A stretch of DNA of 64,000 nt from an uncultured Alphaproteobacteria bacterium. Its GTDB lineage: Bacteria > Pseudomonadota > Alphaproteobacteria > SP197. The notes under the pieces were generated by a model. It was not told where the DNA came from, did no database searches, and worked only from the letters and a program-made list of their open reading frames with translations. A program made the translations under genes and the position numbers. Shown here piece after piece: positions 1 to 8,657 of the stretch; position 1 is the first letter of the stretch; each line of letters opens with the position of its first letter. The DNA is taken from NCBI GenBank assembly GCA_943787175.1, contig CALSLK010000013.1, forward strand, positions 1 to 64,000, given 5' to 3'.

Positions 1-168
1 GGAATATCTGTCCGCAATTCGTTGAAACGGCGCGGGCCGGCGCGTAGCGACCAGATTACGTTAGCCGCCCATGCACCGGAAATCACCGCCATGCAGTGGG
101 TCAGCATGCAGGGCTTTGGCGGGGCGGGGCTTTTGTTCTTACGGAGTTTGAGCGCCATGAGCGGGTAA
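1..168 (+). CDS. Possible 3' end of an upstream gene (unrecognised)
   Basis: Frame 1 is open from the window edge to a TAA at 166-168 and reads as about 55 residues ending LSAMSG. The last part is moderately hydrophobic. I recognise no family, and an open frame of this length at a window edge is weak evidence. The stretch 169-282 between this stop and the next start is less GC-rich and holds no gene I can support; it presumably carries the promoter of the GST gene that follows. Confidence 0.2.
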   Translation, partial: GISVRNSLKRRGPARSDQITLAAHAPEITAMQWVSMQGFGGAGLLFLRSLSAMSG

Positions 169-282
169 CCAGGTTTCCTTATGGTAACTCGATAATGAGG
201 TATCCATTGGATATCTGGTTGTCAATGGTAACGGCGCGATCCATCTCTTCGTCAGCGACCCACTCAACTGGAGGCAAGACCT

Positions 283-912
283 ATGAAACTCTACTACAAG
301 CCAGGCGCATGCTCGATGGCGTCCCACATTGTTCTGAACGAGATCGGCGCGCCTTTTGATCTCGACAAGGCCGATACCGAAACGGGGAGAACCGAATCCG
401 GCGACGACTTCCGCAAGATCAGCCCGAACGGCTATGTCCCGGCGCTGGTCACCGATGGCGGCGATATCATCACGGAAAACCCCGCTGTCCTTCAGTATCT
501 GGCTGATCGGGCCTCCAATACCGGTCTTGCGCCGCCGAACGGCACACTGGAGCGCACAAGGCTTCAGGAAGCGCTCAACTTCGTGTCATCGGAGTTGCAC
601 AAATCCTTCAGTCCGTTTTTCTCGGGTGCTGAACTCGATGGAAAAGCAAGACAGCAGGTCGAGGCCGGCGTCGGACGCCGCGTCGCCCATATCGAACGAA
701 GCCTCGCCGATGATCGTGCCTATCTTTTGGGCGACACGTTCACGGTCGTGGATGCTTATGCGTTCGTGGTTCTCAACTGGGCAGGTTTCGTCGAGGTGAA
801 CCTCGACGCATGGCCGAAAACTCAGGCCTATGTGGCACGCATTGCCGCTCGCCCTTCTGCCATCAGGGCGATGGTCACCGAAGGGCTCATCGAGCATGAG
901 CAAGTCGCATGA
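283..912 (+). CDS. Glutathione S-transferase, beta-class-like
   Basis: A 209-residue cytosolic glutathione S-transferase, the usual length for the family. The N-terminal thioredoxin-like domain (about residues 1-80) opens MKLYYKPGACSMASHI, the signature of beta-class bacterial enzymes, in which Cys10 lies near the glutathione thiol. The NGYVPAL segment holds the cis-proline loop and the TENPAV segment the gamma-glutamyl contact. Residues 85-205 form the helical C-terminal domain. The start has AGGC about 10 bases upstream. Its stop overlaps the next start by four bases (ATGA), so the genes are probably co-transcribed. Family membership is clear; the substrate is not. Confidence 0.9.
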   Translation: MKLYYKPGACSMASHIVLNEIGAPFDLDKADTETGRTESGDDFRKISPNGYVPALVTDGGDIITENPAVLQYLADRASNTGLAPPNGTLERTRLQEALNFVSSELHKSFSPFFSGAELDGKARQQVEAGVGRRVAHIERSLADDRAYLLGDTFTVVDAYAFVVLNWAGFVEVNLDAWPKTQAYVARIAARPSAIRAMVTEGLIEHEQVA

Positions 913-1283
913 GCGACTTTACCGCAGTAACCGGCGTGCTGGAGACCTATTTCGACGGGCTTTACCACGCCGACATTGAAAGGCTGGGGATCGCATTTCA
1001 CCCAAAGGCGATCTACGCAACGGCAGACGAGATGCCGCTGCTCTATCGCACGATGGATGAGTATTTTTCCGTGGTGGCGAAGCGTGTGTCTCCGGCGTCG
1101 CGTGATGAACCCCGGCGCGACGCGATCGACACGATTGAGTTCGCGGGCGTTAACACAGCCTTTGCCCGCGTGCGGTGTTCCATCGGCACCAAGGATTTCG
1201 TCGATTTCCTGACGCTCGTACGAACCGACGGTAAATGGCGCATCCTTGCCAAGGTGTTCCAGATCACCGAGCGCAAGACCTGA
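909..1283 (+). CDS. NTF2/SnoaL-fold protein, putative lumazine-binding type
   Basis: A 124-residue protein with the layout of the small cone-shaped NTF2-like fold: an N-terminal helix with YFDGLYHADIERL, a segment FHPKAIYAT, and C-terminal strands ending DGKWRILAKVFQ. This matches the family often annotated putative lumazine-binding or DUF4440/SnoaL-like. Such proteins may be small enzymes or ligand carriers, and nothing in the sequence fixes which. It is translationally coupled to the upstream GST and followed after 11 bases by the tautomerase, so it is likely part of a small detoxification operon. Confidence 0.75.
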   Translation: MSDFTAVTGVLETYFDGLYHADIERLGIAFHPKAIYATADEMPLLYRTMDEYFSVVAKRVSPASRDEPRRDAIDTIEFAGVNTAFARVRCSIGTKDFVDFLTLVRTDGKWRILAKVFQITERKT

Positions 1284-1294
1284 AAGGATCAGTC

Positions 1295-1501
1295 ATGCCC
1301 TACGTGAACATTAAGGTGACACGCGAAGGTGTCACCGCCAGCCAGAAGGCCGAGCTGATCGGCGGTGTCACCGATTTGCTGGTCAGGGTCCTCGACAAAA
1401 GCCCTGCCACGACGTTCGTCGTGATCGACGAAGTTGCTCTGGAAGATTGGGGGATCGGCGGTGTGCCGGTCGAACAATACCGGCGCAAGGCGGCGAGCTG
1501 A
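1295..1501 (+). CDS. 4-oxalocrotonate tautomerase family protein
   Basis: A 68-residue tautomerase, close to the 60-70 residues typical of 4-oxalocrotonate tautomerases. I chose the ATG at 1295 (after AAAGGATCAGTC) because it yields MPYVNIKVTREG, placing Pro2 at the mature N-terminus as the catalytic base; the longer open frame from 1235 would bury this proline. Family enzymes ketonise 2-hydroxymuconate-like enols in the cytosol. Neighbours on both sides are in the same orientation with spacings of 11 and 6 bases, consistent with one operon. The substrate is unknown. Confidence 0.88.
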   Translation: MPYVNIKVTREGVTASQKAELIGGVTDLLVRVLDKSPATTFVVIDEVALEDWGIGGVPVEQYRRKAAS

Positions 1502-1507
1502 CCAGAC

Positions 1508-2626
1508 ATGCCAATCCACACACCTCTCTGTGATCTCTTTGGTATCGAGCATCCCGTGCTGCTGGCCCCTATGGCGGGGGTCAGCGGCGGTGCGCTTGCG
1601 GCGGAAGTGAGCAGGGCTGGCGGATTGGGCCTGATCGGAGGCGGCTATGGTGATGCGGATTGGCTGGAACGCCAATTCGACGTCGCGGGAGACGCCAAGG
1701 TCGGAGCAGGTTTCATCACCTGGTCGCTGGCCCGCCGATCACATCTACTCGATCTCGCCCTCGATCTCGCTCCAGCTGCGCTGATGCTCTCGTTCGGAGA
1801 TTTTCGACCTTTCCTCCCCCGTATCCGGTGCAAAGAATCCAAACTCATCGTTCAGGTGCAGACGCTTGATCAGGCGCGCGAGGCTCTGGACGCCGGAGTC
1901 GACGCCATCGTGGCGCAGGGCACCGAGGCGGGCGGCCATGGCGGTGCGCGGGCGACGATGCCATTCGTTCCTGCGGTCGTCGATATCGCGAACGACATCC
2001 CAGTTATCGCCGCAGGCGGAATCGCGAATGGACATGGATTGGCTGCGGCGTTGGCACTCGGCGCATCGGGCGTGCTGTGCGGAACCGCATTCTTTGCCAG
2101 CGACGAATCTCTCGCCAGCGATAACGCAAAGCAAGCTGTTGTCACCGGCAGCGGTGATAACACCGAGCGAAGTGCCGTGTTCGACTTGGCGCGCGGTCGC
2201 GATTGGCCGCCCGATTGGAAACTTCGCACGATGCGTAATGCCTTCACCCGACAATGGAGCGCTGACATCGACGGCCTCACGCGGAACCTTGCTGCCGAGC
2301 AAGCTCGTTTTGAAGTTGCACAGGTGGCTGATGACTCAGACGTCGCTGCTGTGATCGTCGGCGAGGCTGCCGATCTCGTCTGGTTTCGCGAACCCGCGCA
2401 AACCACGCTTCACCGAATGATCTCGCAGGCAGAGAATCACTTGCGCCACATAAGCCAACTTATCGAACCAATGCAAAGGATTGAAGTGATGCGGAAATTC
2501 AAAGGAAGCCGCTTGTGCGGCACGTTCTCGTTCGAGGTCTCCGATGCGTTGGGTCAGGTGTTCCGGCGCGCGATTTCATCACCCAGTCGACGGACACTGG
2601 CGAGCAACACGTCTAGGTCGGACTGA
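1508..2626 (+). CDS. Nitronate monooxygenase (2-nitropropane dioxygenase-like)
   Basis: A 372-residue FMN-dependent TIM-barrel oxidase of the nitronate monooxygenase family. The N-terminus has PVLLAPMAGVSGG, the phosphate-binding region has GTEAGGHGG, and VIAAGGIANG with ASGVLCGTAF forms the second FMN loop. These enzymes oxidise alkyl nitronates to carbonyls and nitrite; some relatives are enoyl reductases. The usual end of the family falls near residue 320 (AENHLRH). The remaining 45-50 residues look unrelated, and bases 2554-2626 lie antisense to the end of the neighbouring broken decarboxylase. The native stop may therefore have been lost. Confidence 0.85.
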   Translation: MPIHTPLCDLFGIEHPVLLAPMAGVSGGALAAEVSRAGGLGLIGGGYGDADWLERQFDVAGDAKVGAGFITWSLARRSHLLDLALDLAPAALMLSFGDFRPFLPRIRCKESKLIVQVQTLDQAREALDAGVDAIVAQGTEAGGHGGARATMPFVPAVVDIANDIPVIAAGGIANGHGLAAALALGASGVLCGTAFFASDESLASDNAKQAVVTGSGDNTERSAVFDLARGRDWPPDWKLRTMRNAFTRQWSADIDGLTRNLAAEQARFEVAQVADDSDVAAVIVGEAADLVWFREPAQTTLHRMISQAENHLRHISQLIEPMQRIEVMRKFKGSRLCGTFSFEVSDALGQVFRRAISSPSRRTLASNTSRSD

Positions 2627-4028
2627 TCCGTGGCGTAATGGAATATGTTGGCGCGAAGAGCGAACCGTCCTTCCAGCTCTGTGTGGGAAGGAAATACTCG
2701 ACCCTCCGCCTGCAGGGATTCCACCAGTCTCGATTGATGGCGTTCAGGCGTTCGTTATCGCGCGCCAGAGCAGGGGGAGCGTAGCGGAAACACACGATCG
2801 ACAGGCTTGCAGGAGATAGAAGCTCAAGATCATCTGATTCTCAGACATCCTCAGCCAGGCTTGCAGCCATGGTGTTGTGTCGGTGCACGGTGTCGCGGAA
2901 ACCATCGACGCCAACATGCATGAGGGTCGACCAGACTTTCAGCGCACGAAAAGCCCGTGAGAGCTGAAAACTGTACTCGTGCGGTGACCCGATCTCGCTG
3001 CTTTCCGAGTCCGTGCCGCGTATGTAGGCAGGGATCAGAGAGAAGGTATCGCGAAGGTTCTGGCCGTCGCGCACAAGCACGCAGCCACAGTCAAACGGTA
3101 CGGAAAGCCATTTGTGCGGATCAAGCGCAATGGAATCCGCACGCGCCATTCCGGCGAACGCGTCGGCCTTGTCTGGATCCAGGGCACCGAAGGCGCCATA
3201 CGCCCCATCAACGTGAAACCAGATGTCGTGTTGGCTGCATAGATCCGCCACGGCATCCAGGTCATCAATGGCTCCGGTGTTCACCGTACCCGCACTGGCG
3301 ACGATGCAGAATGGAACCCTTCCAACCTCAATATCTTTCTCAAGAGTCTTTGTTAATGCATTGATATCCATACGGTAAGCATCATTCGTGTCGATCAGGC
3401 GTATAGCATCATGCCCCATGCCCATGAGCTCCATGCTCTTGGTCACACAGGCATGGGTTTCGCGCGAGGTATAGACCGTGAAATCAGGCGCGTTGCGCAT
3501 ACCGTCACGTCGCATGTTCCAGCCGTGTTTGTTGGCGGCGGCATGGCGCGCACCAGCCAACGCGGTGAGATTGGCCATGGAACCACCGCTCACAAAGATC
3601 CCGTGGCTGCCTGGATGGTCAAAACCCAGCATTTCCTTGATCCAGCGGATTGCCGTCAGTTCCACATAGGTCGCCCCCTGGCCTGATCCCCCACAGGGCG
3701 AATCCATGGCCACCCCGGGTAACTCCGTCAGCACGGCCATATGCGCTGGAGGGGAGATCACCCAACCCATGAACCCCGGATGCCCGTTGCCCCGGGCATG
3801 GGGCATGATCTCATGTTCCAGGAAACTCAGAATGTCCTCAGGAGCGTGGCCCTGAATGGGTAAGGCCTGCTCCATAATGGTCTGGCGCGTTGATGCATCA
3901 GGCATCGGCCTGATGGGGCGCTCGACAACGGCTTCCAGATGGCGCGCGGCAATATCAAGTGCCTGTTCCCCAATCCTGCGGAATTCGTCGGGGCGCAGCG
4001 CCTGTGGGTGTTCAAATCGATCGCTCAT
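2554..4028 (-). pseudogene. PLP-dependent (aromatic-L-amino-acid type) decarboxylase, broken
   Basis: A group II PLP decarboxylase. The first 395 codons are open and include SGGSMANLTAL, HVDGAYGAFG and ALDPHKWL, whose lysine binds PLP. A TGA at 2841-2843 then interrupts the frame. Homology resumes in the same frame directly after it (DLELLSPASLSIVCFRY, LARDNERLNAINR), so the stop is probably CGA changed to TGA. At about 2726/2727 one base is missing, and the family C-terminus continues in another frame (LVESLQAEG, HTELEGRFALRAN, SDLDVLLASVRRL) to a TGA at 2554-2556. Restored, the product would be about 491 residues, normal for the family. The break removes the C-terminal domain, so the product is probably inactive. 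Confidence 0.88.
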
Positions 4029-4081
4029 GACGCGGGCTCCCGGGAGTGCGAAGATGCAACAACCTTAAGCGGAGTGGCTTC

Positions 4082-4756
4082 GTGACCCAACGGTTCTCTG
4101 CCATCGTGCAGCGCGTCGTGTTCGTTTGCGTGCTGATGCCCTGGTTTTCGGCCAATGCCGGACAGGTCGTTACATCTGACTACGAACGTGCGGTGACCGT
4201 GATGTTCTGGCCGCAACTGTATCGAAACGGTGGCCAGACGCTCTATTGCCGGCAACCCTTCGATATGCGTTTGGGGCTTTCGGTCGAGCATATCTATGCT
4301 CTGCGCTGGATTGAGCGTGCTCTCGACTGCGCCGACACGGACCAGTGCAGGGCCCAGGAGTTATCCTTTGGGTATCTTGAATCGGACCTGCACAACATGT
4401 TTCCGACCCGGATGGGCACGGATCATGCTCGCGGTGATTTTCCATTCGGGTTCATCCCCGGGGACCGGCGCGATTTTGGCCAGGACTGTAACTTCAAGGT
4501 CGGCCCGGCCTGGGCCTATGCCCAGCCTCAGCCTGAGGCGCGCGGCGAAATCGCCCGTGCGGTGCTCTACATGATGCGTGAATACGGGTTACCGCTGCCG
4601 GAACGCACATCTCTGGAACTGTTGCGTGATTGGCATCACAGCGATCCGCCCGATGCGGAAGACCTGCGTCGCAATGACGAGATCGAGCGGTTGCAGGGAA
4701 ATCGCAATCCCTTCGTTGATAATCCGGCACTGGCTGATTGGTTTGTCCCCGGTTGA
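4082..4756 (+). CDS. Secreted endonuclease I (EndA/Dns/Vvn family)
   Basis: A predicted 224-residue periplasmic or secreted nonspecific nuclease. The GTG at 4082 gives a clean signal peptide ending about WFSANAGQ; an upstream GTG at 4046 would add 12 residues. Family motifs are in order: VEHIYALRW with the catalytic histidine, SDLHNMFPTR, GDRRDFGQDC, the ARAVLYMM helix, DWHHSDPPDAED, and the terminal QGNRNPFVDNP. The cysteine pairs suit an oxidising compartment. Enzymes of this family cut DNA and RNA with one divalent metal. It is divergent from the broken decarboxylase and convergent with the binding-protein gene across a terminator. Confidence 0.9.
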   Translation: MTQRFSAIVQRVVFVCVLMPWFSANAGQVVTSDYERAVTVMFWPQLYRNGGQTLYCRQPFDMRLGLSVEHIYALRWIERALDCADTDQCRAQELSFGYLESDLHNMFPTRMGTDHARGDFPFGFIPGDRRDFGQDCNFKVGPAWAYAQPQPEARGEIARAVLYMMREYGLPLPERTSLELLRDWHHSDPPDAEDLRRNDEIERLQGNRNPFVDNPALADWFVPG

Positions 4757-4760
4757 AGGC

Positions 4761-4793
4761 AAAAAAAGGGCCCGGTACCAGAGGCACCGGGCC
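4761..4793 (-). terminator. Rho-independent terminator of the binding-protein gene at 4815-5936
   Basis: Read on the minus strand, an 8-bp perfect GGCCCGGT/ACCGGGCC stem, extendable by two pairs across one mismatch, is followed at once by seven T residues. It lies 22 bases after the stop of the 4815-5936 gene. Confidence 0.85.
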
Positions 4794-4814
4794 GATTTCA
4801 GAGCGTTTGGCCGA

Positions 4815-5936
4815 TCAGTAACCGGCACGCACTTCGTCATAGAGACGGATGTACTTCTCTTCGATGTCAGGAGCGAGTGCCTGGAAGAAGATACCGTTGC
4901 CCAGAAGAGCTTCAGGGGTCGAGAGACCCAGCTCTGACAGAACCTCGTCGGGCACCAGATCAAAGGCCTTCGTGTTGGCGTGGCCGTAACCCCAGTTTTC
5001 GATCTCGTAGGCGCCGGCTTCGGGACTGGAGAACGCATTAACCAAGTCATAGGCCGCATCGAGATTCTCGGTTTCAGAGTGAATCACGGTTCCACAGCAC
5101 CAGGTAAAGATACCTTCCTTGGGCACACCAAGGCCGACATCATAACCCTCAGACTTCAAGGTCACGTAGGCATCGTTCCAACCATAGCTGGCAACAAGCT
5201 CTCCGGATGCCAGTGCCTGCACGGCTTCGGTCTGGTCACTCCAGTACATGCGCATGTTGTCGCGCTGGATCTCGACCATCTTGCGAACTTCGACAAGCTG
5301 CTCGTCGCTCAACTCGAAGATATTGTCGTAACCCAGAACCAGGGCCGAAATCTCGACCACGGCACCAGCCGAATCATAGAAACCGAGCCGGTTCTTGAAT
5401 TCGTCCTGATAGAAGATGTCCCAGGAAACGTTCTCGTCACTCCATTCTTCACCGACCAGATCGCGACGATAGATGATGGTGGAATTGCCCCAATCCATGG
5501 GCATGAAGTAACGCTGGCCGTCGATAATGGAGCCTTCGATGTTGTCGAGGCTGGGGAAAAGGTCGTCCAGATACTCCAGGCGGCTGGGATCAAGGGCCGT
5601 CAGAAGACCCGCATCGTTCCATTTGAAGAGCTCATAGGTGCAAGGCGCCATGACATCGGGCTGGAAGCCGCCAGTACGCATTTTCTGAAATGCCTCATCC
5701 TCCGAGCCCCAGAACTGATAGGCCGGTGGCTCGCTATGCTTTTCCAGGTACCCCTGAATGAAATTTGGATCGTCATATCCGGCCCAGCCGAAATAGGTCG
5801 GCACACCCTCAGCACGGGCGCGGTTGGCCATAGGCACGGTCATAAACGTGACGCCAAAAGCCGATGCGGCCTTGGCAAAGTCACGGCGCGAGATTGCTCC
5901 GTCTTTGAGCATGCTGATAATTTCACGTGACTTCAT
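4815..5936 (-). CDS. PotD-like extracellular solute-binding protein (orphan)
   Basis: A 373-residue periplasmic binding protein of the spermidine/putrescine (PotD) type. The N-terminus has a twin-arginine-like motif (SRRDFAKAASAFG), a hydrophobic stretch and a likely cleavage after ARA. Family features include FGWAGYDDPNF near the mature start, DWGNSTIIYRRDL, the LVASYGWNDAYV segment and the C-terminal EKYIRLYDEVRAGY. GGAG lies 7 bases before the ATG. No permease or ATPase is adjacent; the closest complete importer is at 17.2-21.1 kb. It resembles the proteins at 11550-12716 and 15197-16342. The ligand is unknown; cationic amines are the family's usual cargo. Confidence 0.88.
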   Translation of the reverse strand: MKSREIISMLKDGAISRRDFAKAASAFGVTFMTVPMANRARAEGVPTYFGWAGYDDPNFIQGYLEKHSEPPAYQFWGSEDEAFQKMRTGGFQPDVMAPCTYELFKWNDAGLLTALDPSRLEYLDDLFPSLDNIEGSIIDGQRYFMPMDWGNSTIIYRRDLVGEEWSDENVSWDIFYQDEFKNRLGFYDSAGAVVEISALVLGYDNIFELSDEQLVEVRKMVEIQRDNMRMYWSDQTEAVQALASGELVASYGWNDAYVTLKSEGYDVGLGVPKEGIFTWCCGTVIHSETENLDAAYDLVNAFSSPEAGAYEIENWGYGHANTKAFDLVPDEVLSELGLSTPEALLGNGIFFQALAPDIEEKYIRLYDEVRAGY

Positions 5937-6004
5937 GGTGCTAACTCCACTGTTAATGTTGTGAGATTTTGGCGTCTGCCGGGTACTTGATCAAGCGAGA
6001 TCAA
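5937..6004 (-). promoter_or_regulatory. Upstream region of the binding-protein gene, with a palindrome
   Basis: This 68-base gap lies between the stop of the enoyl-CoA hydratase gene and the binding-protein start on the same strand. It contains the perfect 10-base palindrome CTTGATCAAG at 5986-5995, a possible operator half of a small regulator. No clear sigma-70 promoter is visible. The palindrome could be chance. Confidence 0.25.
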
Positions 6005-6823
6005 TCAGGTGCCGGTAAATTCCGGCTCGCGTTTCTCGAAGAAGGCAGTTGCGCCTTCGGCATGATCACGGGTGCGGGCCGTGACTAACAATGCCTCGGT
6101 CTCGAAGTTCATCATGGTTTCCAGCGATGATTCCATGCCCCGGTCCAACATGGTCTTGTGCATTTGTACGGGCAGGGGCGCACGACTGGCGATGCGACGC
6201 GCCAGCTTCTCGGCCGCATCGCGAAGCTGACCTTCCGGGACGACCTTGTTCACCAGTCCAATCCGCCATGCCTCGTCGGCATCGATGAACTCGCCTGTGT
6301 AGGCAAGCTCTCGTGCGCGTGCCAGGCCGACCTTGCGGGGAAGCAGCCACGTCCCGCCATTGGTGATCGTGACGCCCACATTGACTTCGGGGAAACCGAT
6401 TTGGGTACCTTCTGCGGCGACCACAAGGTCGCAGGCAAGGGTGACTTCACAGCCTGCTCCAACAGCGACGCCCTGGATGGCCGCAATGACCGGGAACCGT
6501 GCCTTGCGTATCAGGCGTGTGGTTTCCTGCAGAAGCTTCTGGTTTTCGTGCAGATCGCCCATCGTGTATTCGCCGGAGGCAAACTGATCGACGTGCTCGA
6601 CCATCTCACCAACATCATGACCAGCAAGGAAACCACGGCCTTCTCCAGCGAGGATGAGGCAGCGGATATCGCGGTCTTCAAGCAGATCACGAAGATGCGC
6701 GCCAAAGTCGCGCCATCCCTGGCTCGACATGGCATTGAGCTTCTCCGGTCGGTCAAAGATCAACCAGGCGAGGTGTCCATCCTTTTTGACGATGAAGCGG
6801 TTTTTGATTGTTTCGTTGCCCAT
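6005..6823 (-). CDS. Enoyl-CoA hydratase/isomerase (crotonase family)
   Basis: A 272-residue crotonase-fold enzyme. I chose the ATG at 6823 (MGNETIKN) because AGAGGA lies 6-7 bases upstream; the longer frame from 6985 would run into the divergent gene. Family landmarks are FDRPEKLNAM, the oxyanion loop FLAGHDVGEM, AIQGVAVGAGCEVTLACDL and FPEVNVGV, where the glutamate is the usual catalytic residue of hydratases. Members hydrate or isomerise 2-enoyl-CoA thioesters in the cytosol. It could serve with the CoA ligase and acyl-CoA dehydrogenase at 8.7-11.4 kb, though the two PhyH genes lie between. Confidence 0.88.
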   Translation of the reverse strand: MGNETIKNRFIVKKDGHLAWLIFDRPEKLNAMSSQGWRDFGAHLRDLLEDRDIRCLILAGEGRGFLAGHDVGEMVEHVDQFASGEYTMGDLHENQKLLQETTRLIRKARFPVIAAIQGVAVGAGCEVTLACDLVVAAEGTQIGFPEVNVGVTITNGGTWLLPRKVGLARARELAYTGEFIDADEAWRIGLVNKVVPEGQLRDAAEKLARRIASRAPLPVQMHKTMLDRGMESSLETMMNFETEALLVTARTRDHAEGATAFFEKREPEFTGT

Positions 6824-6877
6824 GGTTCCTCTCAGGTTGCGTGTTATATTGATAGTTGATGTTACAGGGAGAGTACG
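6824..6877. promoter_or_regulatory. Divergent promoter region, enoyl-CoA hydratase / PhyH
   Basis: These 54 bases separate two divergent start codons and must hold the start signals for both. The plus-strand gene has GGGAGA just before its ATG, and the core is AT-rich (GTTATATTGATAGTTGATG). I cannot assign -35 and -10 boxes with confidence. Confidence 0.4.
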
Positions 6878-7765
6878 ATGACCGGTGCAAAAATCGAAAC
6901 CGTAGATCCCGATGTCTCGCGTGAAGAGATGGACGCTATCCTCAAACGTGATGGCTGCATTATTGTCCGTGATGCCATTGATCACACCACGATTGACGCC
7001 TTACTGGCAGACCTTGACCCCTTTCTAGGGCGCAAGGCATGCGGTAACGGCAATTTTGTCGGGTTCAGCACCAAGCGGCTTCATTCGCTCTTCGGGAAAT
7101 CGTCGCGGGTCCAGGACTTCATCATCCATGATGATGTGCTGAAAGTAATGGATCTGACTCTGGCGCCCTGGTGCGACAGCTACCAGCTCAATTCCAATTC
7201 GATCACGGCGATCGGGCCCGATGAGACGCCCCAGCCCTTGCATCGCGATGATCTGCTTTATCCGCTTGCGCATCCTTCTGAGCGTAACGCATGCAGCTCC
7301 GTATTCTGGGCACTGACTGATTTCACGGAAGAGAATGGCGCGACCCGCATCATCCCAGGCAGCCATCTGTGGGATGATGATCGTGTCCCCCAGGACGAGG
7401 AAACCGTCGGCGCAGTCATGTCAAAGGGCTCGTTCTGTGTCTTTGTCGGCGGCACCTATCATGGCGGAGGCCGCAACACGACGGCTGATGAATGGCGCAT
7501 TGCCATGTTCACAGGCTTTGCTCTGGGTTGGCTGCGTCAGGAGCAGAACTGGTATCTTTCGGTCACGCCAGAAGAAGTGCGTGCAATGCCCGAACGGATG
7601 GCGCGGCTCTTGGGCTTCAACCTGCACAAACCCTTTCTGGGATGGGTGCAGGATTTCCAGGACCCCTACGATGTCATCAATGGATACGAAGAACTGTCTT
7701 CTGGCGGCAGCGACCTCTATGCCGAAGGGCAGGAACGCCCGATACCTGGCTCAAAGGTCGCCTGA
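6878..7765 (+). CDS. Phytanoyl-CoA dioxygenase (PhyH) family protein
   Basis: A 295-residue Fe(II)/2-oxoglutarate-dependent oxygenase. The metal triad is visible as His122-x-Asp124 in LHRDDLLYPL and His195 in GGTYHGGGRN. NGATRIIPGSHLW is the conserved strand that follows the facial triad in PhyH proteins. Known members hydroxylate acyl-CoAs, ectoine, alkylphosphonates and natural products, so the substrate cannot be read off. GGGAGA lies before the ATG. The next gene is a convergent PhyH paralogue only 6 bases away, but the two are too diverged to be a recent duplication. Confidence 0.9.
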   Translation: MTGAKIETVDPDVSREEMDAILKRDGCIIVRDAIDHTTIDALLADLDPFLGRKACGNGNFVGFSTKRLHSLFGKSSRVQDFIIHDDVLKVMDLTLAPWCDSYQLNSNSITAIGPDETPQPLHRDDLLYPLAHPSERNACSSVFWALTDFTEENGATRIIPGSHLWDDDRVPQDEETVGAVMSKGSFCVFVGGTYHGGGRNTTADEWRIAMFTGFALGWLRQEQNWYLSVTPEEVRAMPERMARLLGFNLHKPFLGWVQDFQDPYDVINGYEELSSGGSDLYAEGQERPIPGSKVA

Positions 7766-7771
7766 GCAACG

Positions 7772-8641
7772 TCAGCTCAGGTCCGGGAAGCTGTCTCGCA
7801 CAAAAATCGTGTAACCCTCGTCCGAGGGATCGTTGAGATCGCATATCGGTGTTTTCGTGAAGACGCCGCCAAAGGCGCCGTCCCGCAGTGCATTGTCTGG
7901 GGCGATCTCCATATCCTTTAGTGCGTGGTGTTCCTGGTTGTCAAAGACGGGCGCGTTGCTGACACCGTTGTAGGACAGTTCCAGCAGGATGCGGTTGTGA
8001 TCGGCCAGGTTGTTGCCCGAACTGTGCACCACATTGCCATGGAAAAAGAGCCCGTCACCGGGTTGCATCTCGACGGCAACATCTTCGAAGCGCTCCAGCA
8101 AAGCAGCTTCACGGGCCGGATTGATGTTGGCATAGGCATGATCGTCACGGATACGGTCAAGGCGTCCCATCTTGTGAGAGCCGCGCAGCATATGTAGGCA
8201 TCCACTTTCCTGGGTCGCTTGCGTCAGGGCGATGATGCAGGTCAGCATATCGGGCATAAGACAGCCATCCTGATACCAGCCACCGTAATCCTGGTGCCAG
8301 ACGACCTTGCCGCTGCGTTTGGCGGGTTTTTGCACAATCTTGGAATGGAAGTGATAAACCGGCTCCCCGATCAGGGTTGCTGCGCCCTCGACGATCCGTT
8401 CAAGACGTGTGCAGGTTCCCAACCAGTCGTCTTCGTGGCGAACCCAACCCAGATAATCGTGCACAGTCTTCTCGCTGCCATCGTGAATCGTGGCCAGCCG
8501 GCCACCGATACTGGGGTCATCGGCGATAGCCTGCTGGATTGGTCCAAGTTCATCGGCATCCATGAAACCGGGTATCCGCAGATATCCGTCCCTGTGATAA
8601 GCGACGATCTGATCTGGAGTCAGGCTACGCGTTGCGCTCAT
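7772..8641 (-). CDS. Phytanoyl-CoA dioxygenase (PhyH) family protein
   Basis: A 289-residue PhyH oxygenase starting at the ATG at 8641 (MSATRSL), with GGAGG 7 bases upstream; the open frame extends further but without a better start. His116 and Asp118 in VWHQDYGG and the distal histidine in GNVVHSSGNN form the Fe(II) site. SGCLHMLRGSHKMGRLDR is the typical post-triad strand. It ends a minus-strand run of CoA ligase, acyl-CoA dehydrogenase and this gene, with gaps of 1 and 16 bases, suggesting co-transcription and a role in hydroxylating an acyl or amine compound. Substrate unknown. Confidence 0.9.
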   Translation of the reverse strand: MSATRSLTPDQIVAYHRDGYLRIPGFMDADELGPIQQAIADDPSIGGRLATIHDGSEKTVHDYLGWVRHEDDWLGTCTRLERIVEGAATLIGEPVYHFHSKIVQKPAKRSGKVVWHQDYGGWYQDGCLMPDMLTCIIALTQATQESGCLHMLRGSHKMGRLDRIRDDHAYANINPAREAALLERFEDVAVEMQPGDGLFFHGNVVHSSGNNLADHNRILLELSYNGVSNAPVFDNQEHHALKDMEIAPDNALRDGAFGGVFTKTPICDLNDPSDEGYTIFVRDSFPDLS

Positions 8642-8657
8642 GAAGACACCTCCGATT

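Noticed and set aside
169-282. Possible small gene before the first GST
   Set aside because: The 96-359 frame overlaps the GST start and its product shows no known composition or motif.
4980-5930. A 316-residue open frame on the plus strand opposite the binding-protein gene
   Set aside because: It is antisense to a well-supported gene with signal peptide and terminator; its product has no family features.
6158-6859. A 233-residue open frame opposite the enoyl-CoA hydratase gene
   Set aside because: Complementary to conserved crotonase codons; a by-product of GC-rich third positions.
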